Below, piece after piece: positions 12,568 through 20,704 of a stretch of DNA of 35,488 nt. This stretch comes from Curtobacterium sp. HSID17257 (GTDB taxonomy: Bacteria > Actinomycetota > Actinomycetes > Actinomycetales > Microbacteriaceae), in the NCBI RefSeq assembly GCF_003989515.1, contig NZ_RBLU01000026.1, positions 1 through 35,488 on the forward strand. The letters are read 5' to 3'. Below the pieces are notes generated by a model. That model ran no database searches. It saw only the letters and a list, made by a program, of their open reading frames with translations, and had not been told where the DNA came from. The position numbers were made by a program, and so were the translations under genes. Numbering within the stretch: position 1 is the first letter of the stretch; every line of letters begins with the position of its first letter.

Positions 12568-15347
12568 GGATCGGGCCGGCGCTCCGACTCGGACGCCGCC
12601 TGGCCTTCGCGAAGATGGGCCGTGCCGCCCTGACCGTCTCGCTGATCGGCATCCCGACGACGGGGTTCGCCGCGGCCGCCGTGGTCGTGCAGTCGACGCA
12701 GGCGACCACCGAGGAGTCCCTGCACTACGACCTCGGGCACGCAGCCGCGCAGATGCGACTGGTCGGACCGGACGTCGCCGGCATGCGCCAGGACCCGGTG
12801 CAGTGGCAGTACACCGACTCCGCTCCGCACAGCCCGGCGGCCGACGCCACCGAGGACACCCCCTGGGCGGACCTGCTCGACCAGGTGCCGGACGGGGCCG
12901 AGGCGATCCCGGTGTCGACCACCCAGGTCGTCGTCACCGGACCGAAGGCGCCGGTGGTCGTCCCCACCGTCGAGGGTGCGACCTGGTCGCCCGTGCTCGA
13001 CGGGCACTGGCACGTGCTGAGCGGCAGCGCGCCGACGTCGGACGACCAGCTGATGGCCACCCCGGCGACGCTCGAGCGGCTGCGCGTGGCCGTCGGCGAC
13101 ACCGTGACCGTCACCGACCCGGTGCGGAAGCGCTTCACCGTCACGGGGACGATGCGGGACGCCGCGGAGGACCCCGACGGTGAGGGCCTGTTCGTCCCGT
13201 CGGGCTCCCTGCCCGCGAGCGACGGTGGTGCATCGTCGTCTCGAGGCAGCGCTGACCTGACGGTGTTCCTGCCGACGGACGCCCCGACGTGGTCGGAGAT
13301 CCGCGCCCTGAACGCCCACGGCGTCGTGGTGCAGTCACGGCCGGTCGTGCTCGACCCGCCGGACGACCGACTGAGCGGCGGGGGGATCGGCAACGCTGCG
13401 ACCGCCTACTACGGTGCCCTGGCGCTGCTCGGGGTGTTCGCCGCGTTCGAGGTGGCCCTGCTCGCGGGAGCCGCGTTCCTCGTCGGCACCCGGGCGGACA
13501 CCAGGACGCACGCGATCGTCACCAGCCTCGGCGGTGAGCGCGGCTTCGTGCGGGCGGTCGTCGCCGGGTCCGGGTTGGTGCTCGGGCTCGTCGGTTCCGT
13601 GCTCGGGACGGCCCTGGGCACCGGGATCGGCGTGCTGGCGTTCCGGCTGCTCGACAACGGCAGCGTCACGAGGTGGCCGGGGCTGCACGTGCCGGTGCTC
13701 GTCCTGGTGACCGTCGCCGCGGTCGGTGTGGTGGCCGGTCTCGTCTCCTCGCTCGTCGCCGCCCGGGCCGCCACCCGGATCGACGTGCTCGCGGCCCTGC
13801 GAGGCTCCCTGCGCCCCGCCGCTCCCCGACCCCGCACCGAGCGGCGCCGTCGGGTGTGGGTCCCGGTGCTCGTCGTCACGGGCGCGGTGATGACGCTGGC
13901 GTGCGGGGCCGGGGTGCTCCTGCTCAACGACCGGCCCGTGCAACAGGACCGGTGGGCGTGGGTCGTCGGCGTCGGGGTCGCGCTCGGCCCCTGCCTGGTG
14001 CAGCTCGGCGTGGCCCTGGCCTCGCCGTGGATCCTGGCCGCGGTCGCCCGTGCCGCGTCACGACTCGGGCTCGCGGCCCGGATCGCCGCGCGGGACGCCC
14101 GCCGCAACCCGGTCCGGACCGTCCCGGTGCTCGCGAGCGTCATGAGCGTGGTGTTCGTCGCCTCGGTCGTCATCACGTGGAGTGCGTCCGAGCACGCCCG
14201 GTACGTCCGCCAGTACGAGTACGCCACCGCGGTCGGGGTCGCCACCGTCGACGTCGGGGCCTCGGACGCGGAGGGCTACCCCGCCGGCTACGACGCCACG
14301 CTCACCGCGAAGGCGGCCCGCGTGGTCGCCGGCGCACTCGGCAGCGCCGACGTGCACGTCCTCGCCGTGAACCGCGAGAGCGCCGGGGAGGACCCGACGA
14401 CCGTCACCGTCCCGCACGACTTCGCCCGGCGGGAGTGCCCGACGACGAACACCACGACCTGCGCGAGCTTCCTGCAGTCCGTCGGGTCGGGCACGCCGCA
14501 CGTCACCGCGGGGACCCTCGACGACTACGCCCTGCTCACCGGACACCGGCCGTCCGCGGCGGTCCGGCAGGCGCTCGAGGACGGACGGGCGGTGTCGCTC
14601 TGGCCGGAGTACGTCCACGACGGCGTCGTCCGGATCGACACCTGGCGCGACCGCACTGCCAACGACGTCGAACCGCTCGAGCGCCGTCGTCCGGACGCGA
14701 CGACGACGATCCCCGCGATCGCCGACGTCCAGACGCCGCGGATCCAGGTCGGGGTGTTCATGACCCGGGAGACCGCTGCCGCGCACGGGGTCCCGCTGGT
14801 CGACGGCGTGCTCGCGGTCGACCTTCCCGAGGGCCTCAGCACGCGTGGGTACGACGACCTGTACGCGGCGTGGCAGGCCGGCGGCGGCGCGGACCGCGAA
14901 CGGTGGGGTGGTCCGACGCCGACGGTCGAACTCGGCCCGGTCGACGACCAGGCGACCGTGCAGGCGCTCGTCCTCGCGCTGGCCGCCGCCGTCACCATCG
15001 GCGCCACCGCCGTCGCGGTCGGGCTCGCCCGCTCCGACGGACGCCGTGACGACGAGGTGCTCGACGCGGTCGGGGCCGCTCCGGTCGTGCGGCGCCGGGT
15101 GTCCGCATGGCAGGCGGCGATCCTCACCACGATCGGGGCCGTCGTCGGCACCCTGCTCGGGCTGCTCCCGATCCGGGCCGTCACCCTCCGGTTCGGCGAC
15201 GGTCCGCTCGGAGCGACCCACATGCCCTTCGTGCCCGACTGGCCCCTGCTCGCCCTGCTCGCCCTCGGCCTGCCGCTGGTGGTGACGGTGGGCACCTGGC
15301 TGACCGCGGGGCGCGGGTCCCGTCCGGCGGTGCGCCGTGCGCACTGA
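12564..15347 (+). CDS. FtsX-like ABC transporter permease
   Basis: Membrane partner of the preceding ATPase, 927 residues. Layout seen from hydrophobic segments: helix 1 at about 15-40; extracellular domain about 40-275; three helices at about 280-305, 328-360 and 370-400; further segments at about 430-454, 463-490 and 515-540; a second large extracellular domain at about 540-790; then three helices at about 797-820, 845-872 and 891-915. This is the double FtsX arrangement of actinobacterial exporters for antimicrobial peptides or lipids. A Cys pair (ECPTTNTTTC) sits in the second extracellular domain. GTG 12564 overlaps the ATPase stop. The substrate is not readable. Confidence 0.9.
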   Translation: MRIGPALRLGRRLAFAKMGRAALTVSLIGIPTTGFAAAAVVVQSTQATTEESLHYDLGHAAAQMRLVGPDVAGMRQDPVQWQYTDSAPHSPAADATEDTPWADLLDQVPDGAEAIPVSTTQVVVTGPKAPVVVPTVEGATWSPVLDGHWHVLSGSAPTSDDQLMATPATLERLRVAVGDTVTVTDPVRKRFTVTGTMRDAAEDPDGEGLFVPSGSLPASDGGASSSRGSADLTVFLPTDAPTWSEIRALNAHGVVVQSRPVVLDPPDDRLSGGGIGNAATAYYGALALLGVFAAFEVALLAGAAFLVGTRADTRTHAIVTSLGGERGFVRAVVAGSGLVLGLVGSVLGTALGTGIGVLAFRLLDNGSVTRWPGLHVPVLVLVTVAAVGVVAGLVSSLVAARAATRIDVLAALRGSLRPAAPRPRTERRRRVWVPVLVVTGAVMTLACGAGVLLLNDRPVQQDRWAWVVGVGVALGPCLVQLGVALASPWILAAVARAASRLGLAARIAARDARRNPVRTVPVLASVMSVVFVASVVITWSASEHARYVRQYEYATAVGVATVDVGASDAEGYPAGYDATLTAKAARVVAGALGSADVHVLAVNRESAGEDPTTVTVPHDFARRECPTTNTTTCASFLQSVGSGTPHVTAGTLDDYALLTGHRPSAAVRQALEDGRAVSLWPEYVHDGVVRIDTWRDRTANDVEPLERRRPDATTTIPAIADVQTPRIQVGVFMTRETAAAHGVPLVDGVLAVDLPEGLSTRGYDDLYAAWQAGGGADRERWGGPTPTVELGPVDDQATVQALVLALAAAVTIGATAVAVGLARSDGRRDDEVLDAVGAAPVVRRRVSAWQAAILTTIGAVVGTLLGLLPIRAVTLRFGDGPLGATHMPFVPDWPLLALLALGLPLVVTVGTWLTAGRGSRPAVRRAH

Positions 15348-15412
15348 CCGCGGGAGCGTCACCGGCCGCGAACCTGTGAACGGCCACGAGGACCCTCAGT
15401 CAGAGCGTCTGT

Positions 15413-15428
15413 TCCCCAGGTCTGGGGA
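15413..15428 (+). promoter_or_regulatory. Palindrome upstream of SGNH hydrolase gene
   Basis: TCCCCAG-GT-CTGGGGA, 7-bp arms around a 2-nt centre, 38 bp before GTG 15466. It could be an operator or a small hairpin ending the ABC operon. Confidence 0.3.
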
Positions 15429-15465
15429 CTGGTTCCGGCGGGCGATCCGGAGGATACCTGTACCC

Positions 15466-16227
15466 GTGTCCCGCACCACCCGCCTCGCCCTCGTCGCGAG
15501 CATCGTCTCCGCCGCCTGCCTCGTCGGAGCCGGTGTCTTCGTCGTCTCCGCCCCCCACACGGCGAGCGCCGAGGACCGCCCCGTCGCCACTGCACCGGCG
15601 TCCCGGGTCGAGCGGAACGCCGACCTGCCGCGTCCGAGCACACCGAACCAGGTCGTCTCGGGGGCACTGGACACCCCGGCGCTGTCGGACGCCGTGCCGT
15701 TCGCGTACGCCGGCGACTCGATCACCGCGCGACCCGACTCGTGGCTCCACCAGCTCGAGTCCGACGACCGGCTGCACGCCGTCGGCGGGTACGCGCACAG
15801 CGGGTACCGCGCCGACCAGGTGCTCGCCGAGATCGGCCCGGTCCCGCAGGCCCGCGTGCTCGTGGTCGAGGTCGGGACGAACGACGTCAACCAGGCCGTC
15901 CCGCTCGACCGCACCATCGCGGACGTCGGCGCGATCGTCCGCAAGGTCGGGGCGTCGCGGGTGCTCGTCGTCGCGGGTCCGCCGTCCGACTGGACGTGGA
16001 GCAGGTGGGGTGCCGACCGCCGCTCGGGTCAGATCGTCCTGACCGACGCACTGCACACCGACGCCGACGCCCACGGCTGGGCGTTCGTCGACCCGTTCCG
16101 GTCGCTCCGGGCGGCCGACGGCGCGTACCTGCCCGGGACGACGCCCGACGGCATCCACCCGACCGCCGAGGCGAACCGCTCGGTCGCCGCAGCGATGGCC
16201 GACGCGATCGAACGGACCGCGCGCTGA
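15466..16227 (+). CDS. Secreted SGNH/GDSL hydrolase
   Basis: Exported lipase/esterase-fold enzyme, 253 residues. Signal peptide about 1-35 with Arg near the start, hydrophobic core and a Ser-x-Ala end (HTASA before EDRP). The catalytic blocks are seen: GDSI (Ser85), GTND (137-140, block III), and DGIHP with Asp228 and His231 (block V). Upstream in-frame starts would place about 40 polar residues before the signal peptide and overlap the ABC permease; GTG 15466, with GGAGGA 11 nt before it, gives a clean signal peptide. The substrate may be acyl groups of cell-wall or plant polysaccharides (inference). Confidence 0.88.
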   Translation: MSRTTRLALVASIVSAACLVGAGVFVVSAPHTASAEDRPVATAPASRVERNADLPRPSTPNQVVSGALDTPALSDAVPFAYAGDSITARPDSWLHQLESDDRLHAVGGYAHSGYRADQVLAEIGPVPQARVLVVEVGTNDVNQAVPLDRTIADVGAIVRKVGASRVLVVAGPPSDWTWSRWGADRRSGQIVLTDALHTDADAHGWAFVDPFRSLRAADGAYLPGTTPDGIHPTAEANRSVAAAMADAIERTAR

Positions 16228-16275
16228 GACGGACGGGAGGCCCGTGGCGATGCCGCCACGGGCCTTCCGTCCGTC
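16228..16275 (+). terminator. Hairpin terminator, CCCG sub-type, longest stem
   Basis: 22-bp stem (16228-16249 with 16254-16275), loop ATGC, one G-U pair. It lies between convergent genes and may serve both strands. Confidence 0.85.
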
Positions 16276-16280
16276 GCCGC

Positions 16281-16946
16281 TCACTCCGGCAGCGGCTCGG
16301 CGTACGTCCGGAACTCCCCGCGCTCGGAGTGGATCGTCCAGAGCCGCTCGGCGACCGCGGCCGACGAGTGGTCGTCCTGCCCGTCGTCGATGCCGAACGG
16401 GATGATCAGCTGGCCGACGTGCACGTGCTCCTCGGCGACCGCGTCGTGCAGGAGCTGCGCGTAGGCGCTCTCGCCCGCGAACGCGACCGAGGTGCCGGTG
16501 ACCCGCGCGCCGGGACGGACGGCGCTGCCCCCGTTGACGAAGAGGATCGTGCCCGTGCCGATCGCGCGCATGCCCGGGAGCACCTGGCGCACGGCGTTCA
16601 CCGCGCCGTAGACCGAGAACTCGACCGGACCGACGAGGTCCTGTGCCGTGGTCTCGAGCACCGGTCGCATGTACTCCTTGGCGGGCAGCGGGCTGTACTG
16701 CAGCACCTCGATCGGGCCGAGCTGCTCGGTGGCGGCCTCGAGCGCAGCGCGGAGCGAGTCCCCGTCGCGGACGTTCGCGGCGAAGCCCTGCGCGCGGTAC
16801 CCGGACGACCGGAGCTCGGCGGCGAGCGCGTCGAGTCGGTCCTGGTTGCGGGAGATCAGGGCGATGTCGAAGCCCTCGCGGCCGAAGCGGTCCGCGACGG
16901 CGCGCCCGAGGCCCTTGCCTGCGCCGACGATGGCGATGGTGGTCAT
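16281..16946 (-). CDS. Atypical SDR-fold oxidoreductase
   Basis: NAD(P)-binding short-chain dehydrogenase-like protein, 221 residues. Seen: nucleotide motif GAGKGLG (about 8-14), NADP-favouring SRNQDRLDALAAEL, and the central FVNGGSA strand. The usual active-site YxxxK is not found: the expected region reads GESAYAQLLHDAV, with Tyr but no Lys four residues later, and no classical NNAG (the corresponding strand reads VLQYSPLP). It therefore belongs to an atypical SDR group that may not catalyse the standard reaction. ATG 16946 has GGAAGGA upstream on the minus strand, with a TACCGT -10-like box further up. Divergent from the sorbosone/PQQ-dehydrogenase-like gene. Confidence 0.85.
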   Translation of the reverse strand: MTTIAIVGAGKGLGRAVADRFGREGFDIALISRNQDRLDALAAELRSSGYRAQGFAANVRDGDSLRAALEAATEQLGPIEVLQYSPLPAKEYMRPVLETTAQDLVGPVEFSVYGAVNAVRQVLPGMRAIGTGTILFVNGGSAVRPGARVTGTSVAFAGESAYAQLLHDAVAEEHVHVGQLIIPFGIDDGQDDHSSAAVAERLWTIHSERGEFRTYAEPLPE

Positions 16947-17077
16947 GCGGTGGTCCTTCCGTGGGTGTGGGGCCGACGGTAGGCCGCGCTGCGCAGCGGT
17001 GAGGGGTTCCGGCGGGAACCCCCAGCCGTTTCCCGACGGGGCCGTGTGGACTCGGGACACGACCCGGGAGGAACACC

Positions 17078-18229
17078 GTGGACACCACCCGCACACGCCG
17101 CAGCCGACGCACCTGGTCCGCCCTCGGACTGGCCGCCGTGGCCACGCTCGGTCTGACCGCCTGCTCCGACGACCGAACGGCGACCGGGCCGGACGACCCC
17201 GCCGGGCAGCGCAGCACCGCGAGCCCGCCGGCCGACCTCGCCGCGGGGCAGCTCGCACCGGACGGCCGGACCACGGACGTCGTCTCCGGCCTCGAGGCAC
17301 CGTGGTCGGTGGTCCCGGTCGGCGACGACGGGGATGCGTTCGTCAGCGAACGGGACTCCGCACGCGTGCTCGAACTCCGGGCGGACGGGTCGACCCGCGA
17401 GGTCGGCACGGTCGAGGGTGTCCGGCACGGCGGCGAGGGCGGACTCCTCGGCCTCGCGCTGCACGACGACGACCTGTTCGTCTACTCGACCGCCGGCGAC
17501 GGGAACCGGATCGAGCGGTACGACCTGACCGGGGACACCGGCTCGTACCGGCTCGGCGGGGCGACGACGGTGATCGACGGGCTGCCCGCGAACACCTTCC
17601 ACGACGGCGGGCGCATCGCGTTCGGCCCGGACGGCATGCTCTACGCGAGCGTCGGCGACGCGGGGCAGCGCTCCGAGGCGCAGGACCGCGACTCCTTCGC
17701 GGGCAAGATCCTGCGCGTGACCCCGGACGGCGGCGTACCGGACGACAACCCGTTCGCGGGTTCGCCCGTCTGGTCGCTCGGGCACCGGAACGTGCAGGGC
17801 ATGGGCTGGGCCGCGGACGGCACGATGTTCGCGGCGGAGTTCGGCGAGGACCGCTGGGACGAGCTCAACGTCATCGAGCCAGGGGGGAACCACGGGTGGC
17901 CCGAGGTCGAGGGCACCGGTGGCGAGGACCGCGGGTTCGTCGACCCGGTGCAGCAGTGGTCGACCGACGACGCGTCGCCGAGCGGCCTGACCGTGATCGG
18001 CGACACGGTCTTCGTCGCGAACCTCGAGGGGGAGTCCGTCCGGGCCGTCCCGGTGTCCGACCCGTCGAGCTCGACCGTGTACTTCCGGGGCGAGCACGGG
18101 CGCATCCGCACGGTGCTCCCCGGCCCGGACGACACGCTCTGGTTCGTGACGAACAACACCGACGGCCGCGGCGACCCCCGCGACGGCGACGACCGGATCC
18201 TGTCGGTGCCGCTCACGGAGGTGGACTGA
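17078..18229 (+). CDS. Sorbosone/PQQ-glucose-dehydrogenase-like lipoprotein
   Basis: Extracytoplasmic six-bladed beta-propeller of the soluble glucose dehydrogenase / L-sorbosone dehydrogenase family, 383 residues. Seen: Arg-rich N-terminus, hydrophobic stretch and lipobox LTAC (Cys about 29), so it is membrane-anchored outside. Propeller motifs: LEAPWSVVPVGD, RVLELRADGSTREVGTVEGVRHGGEGGLLGLALH (the family H-x-G-E-x-G-L-L-G pattern), GKILRVTPDGGVPDDNPF, WSLGHRNVQGMGW, FAAEFGEDRWDELNVIEPGGNHGWPEVEG. The catalytic His equivalent is in RHGGEGGLLG. GTG 17078 is supported by GGGAGGA (17066-17072). Whether it uses PQQ or is only a propeller cannot be told. Confidence 0.88.
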   Translation: MDTTRTRRSRRTWSALGLAAVATLGLTACSDDRTATGPDDPAGQRSTASPPADLAAGQLAPDGRTTDVVSGLEAPWSVVPVGDDGDAFVSERDSARVLELRADGSTREVGTVEGVRHGGEGGLLGLALHDDDLFVYSTAGDGNRIERYDLTGDTGSYRLGGATTVIDGLPANTFHDGGRIAFGPDGMLYASVGDAGQRSEAQDRDSFAGKILRVTPDGGVPDDNPFAGSPVWSLGHRNVQGMGWAADGTMFAAEFGEDRWDELNVIEPGGNHGWPEVEGTGGEDRGFVDPVQQWSTDDASPSGLTVIGDTVFVANLEGESVRAVPVSDPSSSTVYFRGEHGRIRTVLPGPDDTLWFVTNNTDGRGDPRDGDDRILSVPLTEVD

Positions 18230-18264
18230 GGGCGGAGCGCACCGCGTCGAGCTGACGGTCGGGG

Positions 18265-19236
18265 TCAGGGCCGGAACGTCTCCGGCACGTCGAGGTCGCC
18301 GTGTTCTACCTGCCAGCGCAGGGCGTCGCGGACCGTCTCCGACGCCGTGTACGCCGGTGCGTAGCCGAGCACCCGCTGCGGCTCCTCGGTGCTGAACACC
18401 TGGCTGCGGGACAGGTGCTCCCAGCTGGCGTCGGCGTGCTCGGGAGCCGTGGTCTCGCGGAACCGGTCCCAGCTGACGGACTCGAGCCGTGCCTCCCGAC
18501 CGGCCCACGACGCGACCAGGTGGGCGTACCCGCGCACGGTCAGCGCGGTCGACGCCGTCGCGAAGAAGGCCCGTCCGGCCGCGGCGTCCCGCTGTTCGAC
18601 CGCGAGCTGGAACAGCTGCGCGACGTCGTCGGCGTGCACGTGGGCCATCGACTCCGCGCCGAGGCCGGGCACCTCGACGACCTCGCCCGCGGCCAGCCGC
18701 TCGATGACCGCGGGGTCGAGGTTGCCGAGCGGACCGATCGGCACCCAGCCCGGTCCGCTGATGTGCCCGGGGTGGATCGACGTCGTGGTGACACCCCCGT
18801 CGGCGGTCTCCCGCTCGAGCATCCGGGCGATGGCGTCCTTCTGCGTGCCGTACTCGCCGAACGGCGGTGTGGCGGTGTCCTCCGTGATCGGGAGGACGTG
18901 CGAGACACCCGCGCGCCAGATCGAGCCGCAGTGCACCAGGTGGGTCCGACTGCCGCGGAGTGCCCGGACGAGCTGCTCGGCCGACCCGAGGGTGAAGCAG
19001 ACGAGGTCGACGACGGCGTCCGCGCCGAGTGCGGCGATGCGGGCGCCGAACGTGCCGTCGCGGTCCTCCTGCTCGCGGTCGGCGGTGATCCGCTCGACCT
19101 GGTCCCACTCGGGGGAGTCCGCGTAGGGGCTGCTGGTACCGCGCGTCACGACGGTGACGCGGTGGCCGGCCCGGACGAGGCGGGGGACCAGGAAGGTGCC
19201 GATGTGTCCGGTGGCTCCGATGACGACGATGTCCAT
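18265..19236 (-). CDS. NAD-dependent epimerase/dehydratase family protein
   Basis: Extended SDR fold, 323 residues. Seen: Rossmann motif IGATGHIG (about 6-13), HCGSIWRAG (about 105-113), the YGTQKDAI segment that carries the YxxxK active pair, HPGHISGPGWVPIG, and HVHADDVAQLFQLAVE typical of nucleotide-sugar epimerases and reductases. ATG 19236 is chosen because TAGCGT (19244-19249, minus strand) ends 7 nt before it; the GTG at 19245 overlaps the -10 itself. The substrate is unknown. Stands alone between the dehydrogenase-like lipoprotein and a terminator hairpin that belongs to the next upstream gene on the minus strand. Confidence 0.9.
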   Translation of the reverse strand: MDIVVIGATGHIGTFLVPRLVRAGHRVTVVTRGTSSPYADSPEWDQVERITADREQEDRDGTFGARIAALGADAVVDLVCFTLGSAEQLVRALRGSRTHLVHCGSIWRAGVSHVLPITEDTATPPFGEYGTQKDAIARMLERETADGGVTTTSIHPGHISGPGWVPIGPLGNLDPAVIERLAAGEVVEVPGLGAESMAHVHADDVAQLFQLAVEQRDAAAGRAFFATASTALTVRGYAHLVASWAGREARLESVSWDRFRETTAPEHADASWEHLSRSQVFSTEEPQRVLGYAPAYTASETVRDALRWQVEHGDLDVPETFRP

Positions 19237-19243
19237 GCGGGCC

Positions 19244-19249
19244 ACGCTA
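19244..19249 (-). promoter_or_regulatory. -10 box of leaderless epimerase gene
   Basis: TAGCGT on the minus strand, 7 nt before ATG 19236. Confidence 0.6.
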
Positions 19250-19324
19250 GGCGCGCGCTCCCGTGCGCGGCAGGCACTGGTGGTGCTCCCCGGTGGGCGG
19301 GACGGCGACGGGGCGGACGACGGA

Positions 19325-19368
19325 CGGACGGGAGGCCCGTGGCGGGTCCGCCACGGGCCTCCCGTCCG
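19325..19368 (-). terminator. Hairpin terminator, CCCG sub-type
   Basis: 20-bp perfect stem (19325-19344 with 19349-19368), loop GGTC, 12 nt downstream of the DUF4126 gene on the minus strand. Confidence 0.85.
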
Positions 19369-19380
19369 GTGTCGGTCCGG

Positions 19381-19866
19381 TCAGGACCCGCTGACCGCCC
19401 GGACGGAACCGGCGATGACCGCCGCGTCCTCGGCGAGCGCGCCGACCGGGTCGGGCAGGCCCGAGCTGCTGAGGAGCTTGCGGGCGGCCCACCCGGCGAA
19501 GCTGCCGACGACCGCGCCGACGCCACCGAGGATCGCGCCCTCGATGCGGAGGTCACGGCTGCCCGTCGTGCCGAGCGCCGCCCCGGCGAACGCGCCGGCG
19601 CCGATGCGGCCGACCAGGCCCATCGGGGAGATGCGGGCGGGGGCCTTCGGGGACTTGTCGCCGATGAGCTCGCCGATGGCCGACGCGACGAGCAGCCCGC
19701 GGCCGAGCGGCGTGCTGAAGGCCTTCCACTGCTGCCAGTCGCCCTTCAGGGCCTTGTTGTCGTGGTTCAGGGCGAGGACGGCCAGCGGGGTGCCGCTCCG
19801 ACCGCCGCTGAGGACCCCGAGTGCCAGGGTGCGGACCAGGGTGTGCTGTTCGTGCTGCTTGCTCAT
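19381..19866 (-). CDS. DUF4126-like membrane protein
   Basis: 161 residues. It has the look of DUF4126 proteins: Gly/Ala-rich helices (LLVASAIGELIGDKSPKAPARI, GLVGRIGAGAFAGAALG, IEGAILGGVGAVVGSFAGWAARKLL) and the motif GELIGDKSPKAPARI. At least three weakly hydrophobic helices suggest an integral membrane protein. Function is not known for the family. ATG 19866 is supported by GGGAGA on the minus strand 5-6 nt upstream. Divergent from the NAD(P)-binding protein gene at 19965. Confidence 0.75.
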   Translation of the reverse strand: MSKQHEQHTLVRTLALGVLSGGRSGTPLAVLALNHDNKALKGDWQQWKAFSTPLGRGLLVASAIGELIGDKSPKAPARISPMGLVGRIGAGAFAGAALGTTGSRDLRIEGAILGGVGAVVGSFAGWAARKLLSSSGLPDPVGALAEDAAVIAGSVRAVSGS

Positions 19867-19951
19867 GGTTCTCCCGTCGTGTCAGGTCGGACGGTACTCG
19901 CGCGACGCTCGGGGGACGCGGCGGCTTGCTGTCGCTCGGAGCCGCTCCGCG

Positions 19952-19957
19952 TAGCGT
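19952..19957 (+). promoter_or_regulatory. -10 box of leaderless NAD(P)-binding gene
   Basis: TAGCGT, 7 nt before ATG 19965. Confidence 0.6.
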
Positions 19958-19964
19958 CCGCGGC

Positions 19965-20609
19965 ATGAGCAACGTCATCCTGTTCGGCGGCCACGGCAAG
20001 GTCGCACTCCTCGCCACCCGCATCCTCACCGAGCGCGGCCACAGCGTCACGTCCGTGATCCGCAACCCCGACCAGCAGGACGAGGTGCGCGCCCACGGCG
20101 GCGAACCCCGGGTCGCCGACGTGCAGGAGCAGTCGCTCACCGACTTCGCCGACCTGGTCCGCGGGCACGACGCCGTCGTGTGGTCGGCCGGGGCCGGCGG
20201 CGGTTCCGCCGACCGCACCTGGGCGATCGACCGCGACGCCGCCGTGCTGTCCGTGCAGGGTGCCGCGCAGGCCGGGGTCGACCGGTACGTGATGGTCTCG
20301 TGGTCCGGGTCGAAGCTCGACCACGGCATCCCGCAGGACCAGGACTTCTTCGCGTACGCGCAGTCCAAGATGATCGCCGATGCCGTCCTCCGGGACTCCG
20401 GGCTGCAGTGGACCGTCGTCGCGCCGAGCACCCTGACCGACGACGAGCCGACCGGCTCGGTGGACTGGGACGGTTCGGCGTCGCAGGTCCCGCGCGGCGA
20501 CGTGGCCCACGTGGTCGCCGACGTCGTCGAGGACCCGTCGACCGCCGGCCGCACGATCCGCTTCAACGGCGGCGGGACGGCGATCGCCGACTTCCTGCAG
20601 CAGCGGTAG
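19965..20609 (+). CDS. NAD(P)H-binding atypical SDR (NmrA/YwnB-like)
   Basis: 214 residues, atypical short-chain dehydrogenase. Seen: N-terminal FGGHGKVAL (glycine-rich NAD(P) motif), SVIRNPDQ, ADVQE, VVWSAGAGG, YVMVSWSGS, FAYAQSKMIADAVLRDSGLQWTVVAPSTLTDD, then a C-terminal RGDVAHVVADVVEDPSTAGRTIRFNGG segment. This pattern is that of NAD(P)H-binding proteins related to biliverdin reductase B, often flavin or quinone linked or without known activity. Leaderless start from the TAGCGT box. Confidence 0.88.
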   Translation: MSNVILFGGHGKVALLATRILTERGHSVTSVIRNPDQQDEVRAHGGEPRVADVQEQSLTDFADLVRGHDAVVWSAGAGGGSADRTWAIDRDAAVLSVQGAAQAGVDRYVMVSWSGSKLDHGIPQDQDFFAYAQSKMIADAVLRDSGLQWTVVAPSTLTDDEPTGSVDWDGSASQVPRGDVAHVVADVVEDPSTAGRTIRFNGGGTAIADFLQQR

Positions 20610-20681
20610 CGGCACGCTCGCGGCGGCGGACGGACGACCCTCCGCCGTCGCGGGCCCGTCCGTCATCCTGAGCAACCGCAC

Positions 20682-20687
20682 AGGAGG
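20682..20687 (+). promoter_or_regulatory. Shine-Dalgarno placed for an out-of-frame ATG
   Basis: AGGAGG lies 9 nt before ATG 20697, which is out of frame with the BCCT transporter, and 17 nt before ATG 20705, the first in-frame start. See findings. Confidence 0.7.
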
Positions 20688-20704
20688 TCGGGCACCATGG
20701 ACGG

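Noticed and set aside
15337..15465. Longer N-terminus for the SGNH hydrolase
   Set aside because: It would overlap the ABC permease and place about 40 polar residues before a clear signal peptide.
19237..19245. GTG 19245 as start of the epimerase gene
   Set aside because: The codon overlaps the TAGCGT -10 box; ATG 19236 has the standard leaderless spacing.
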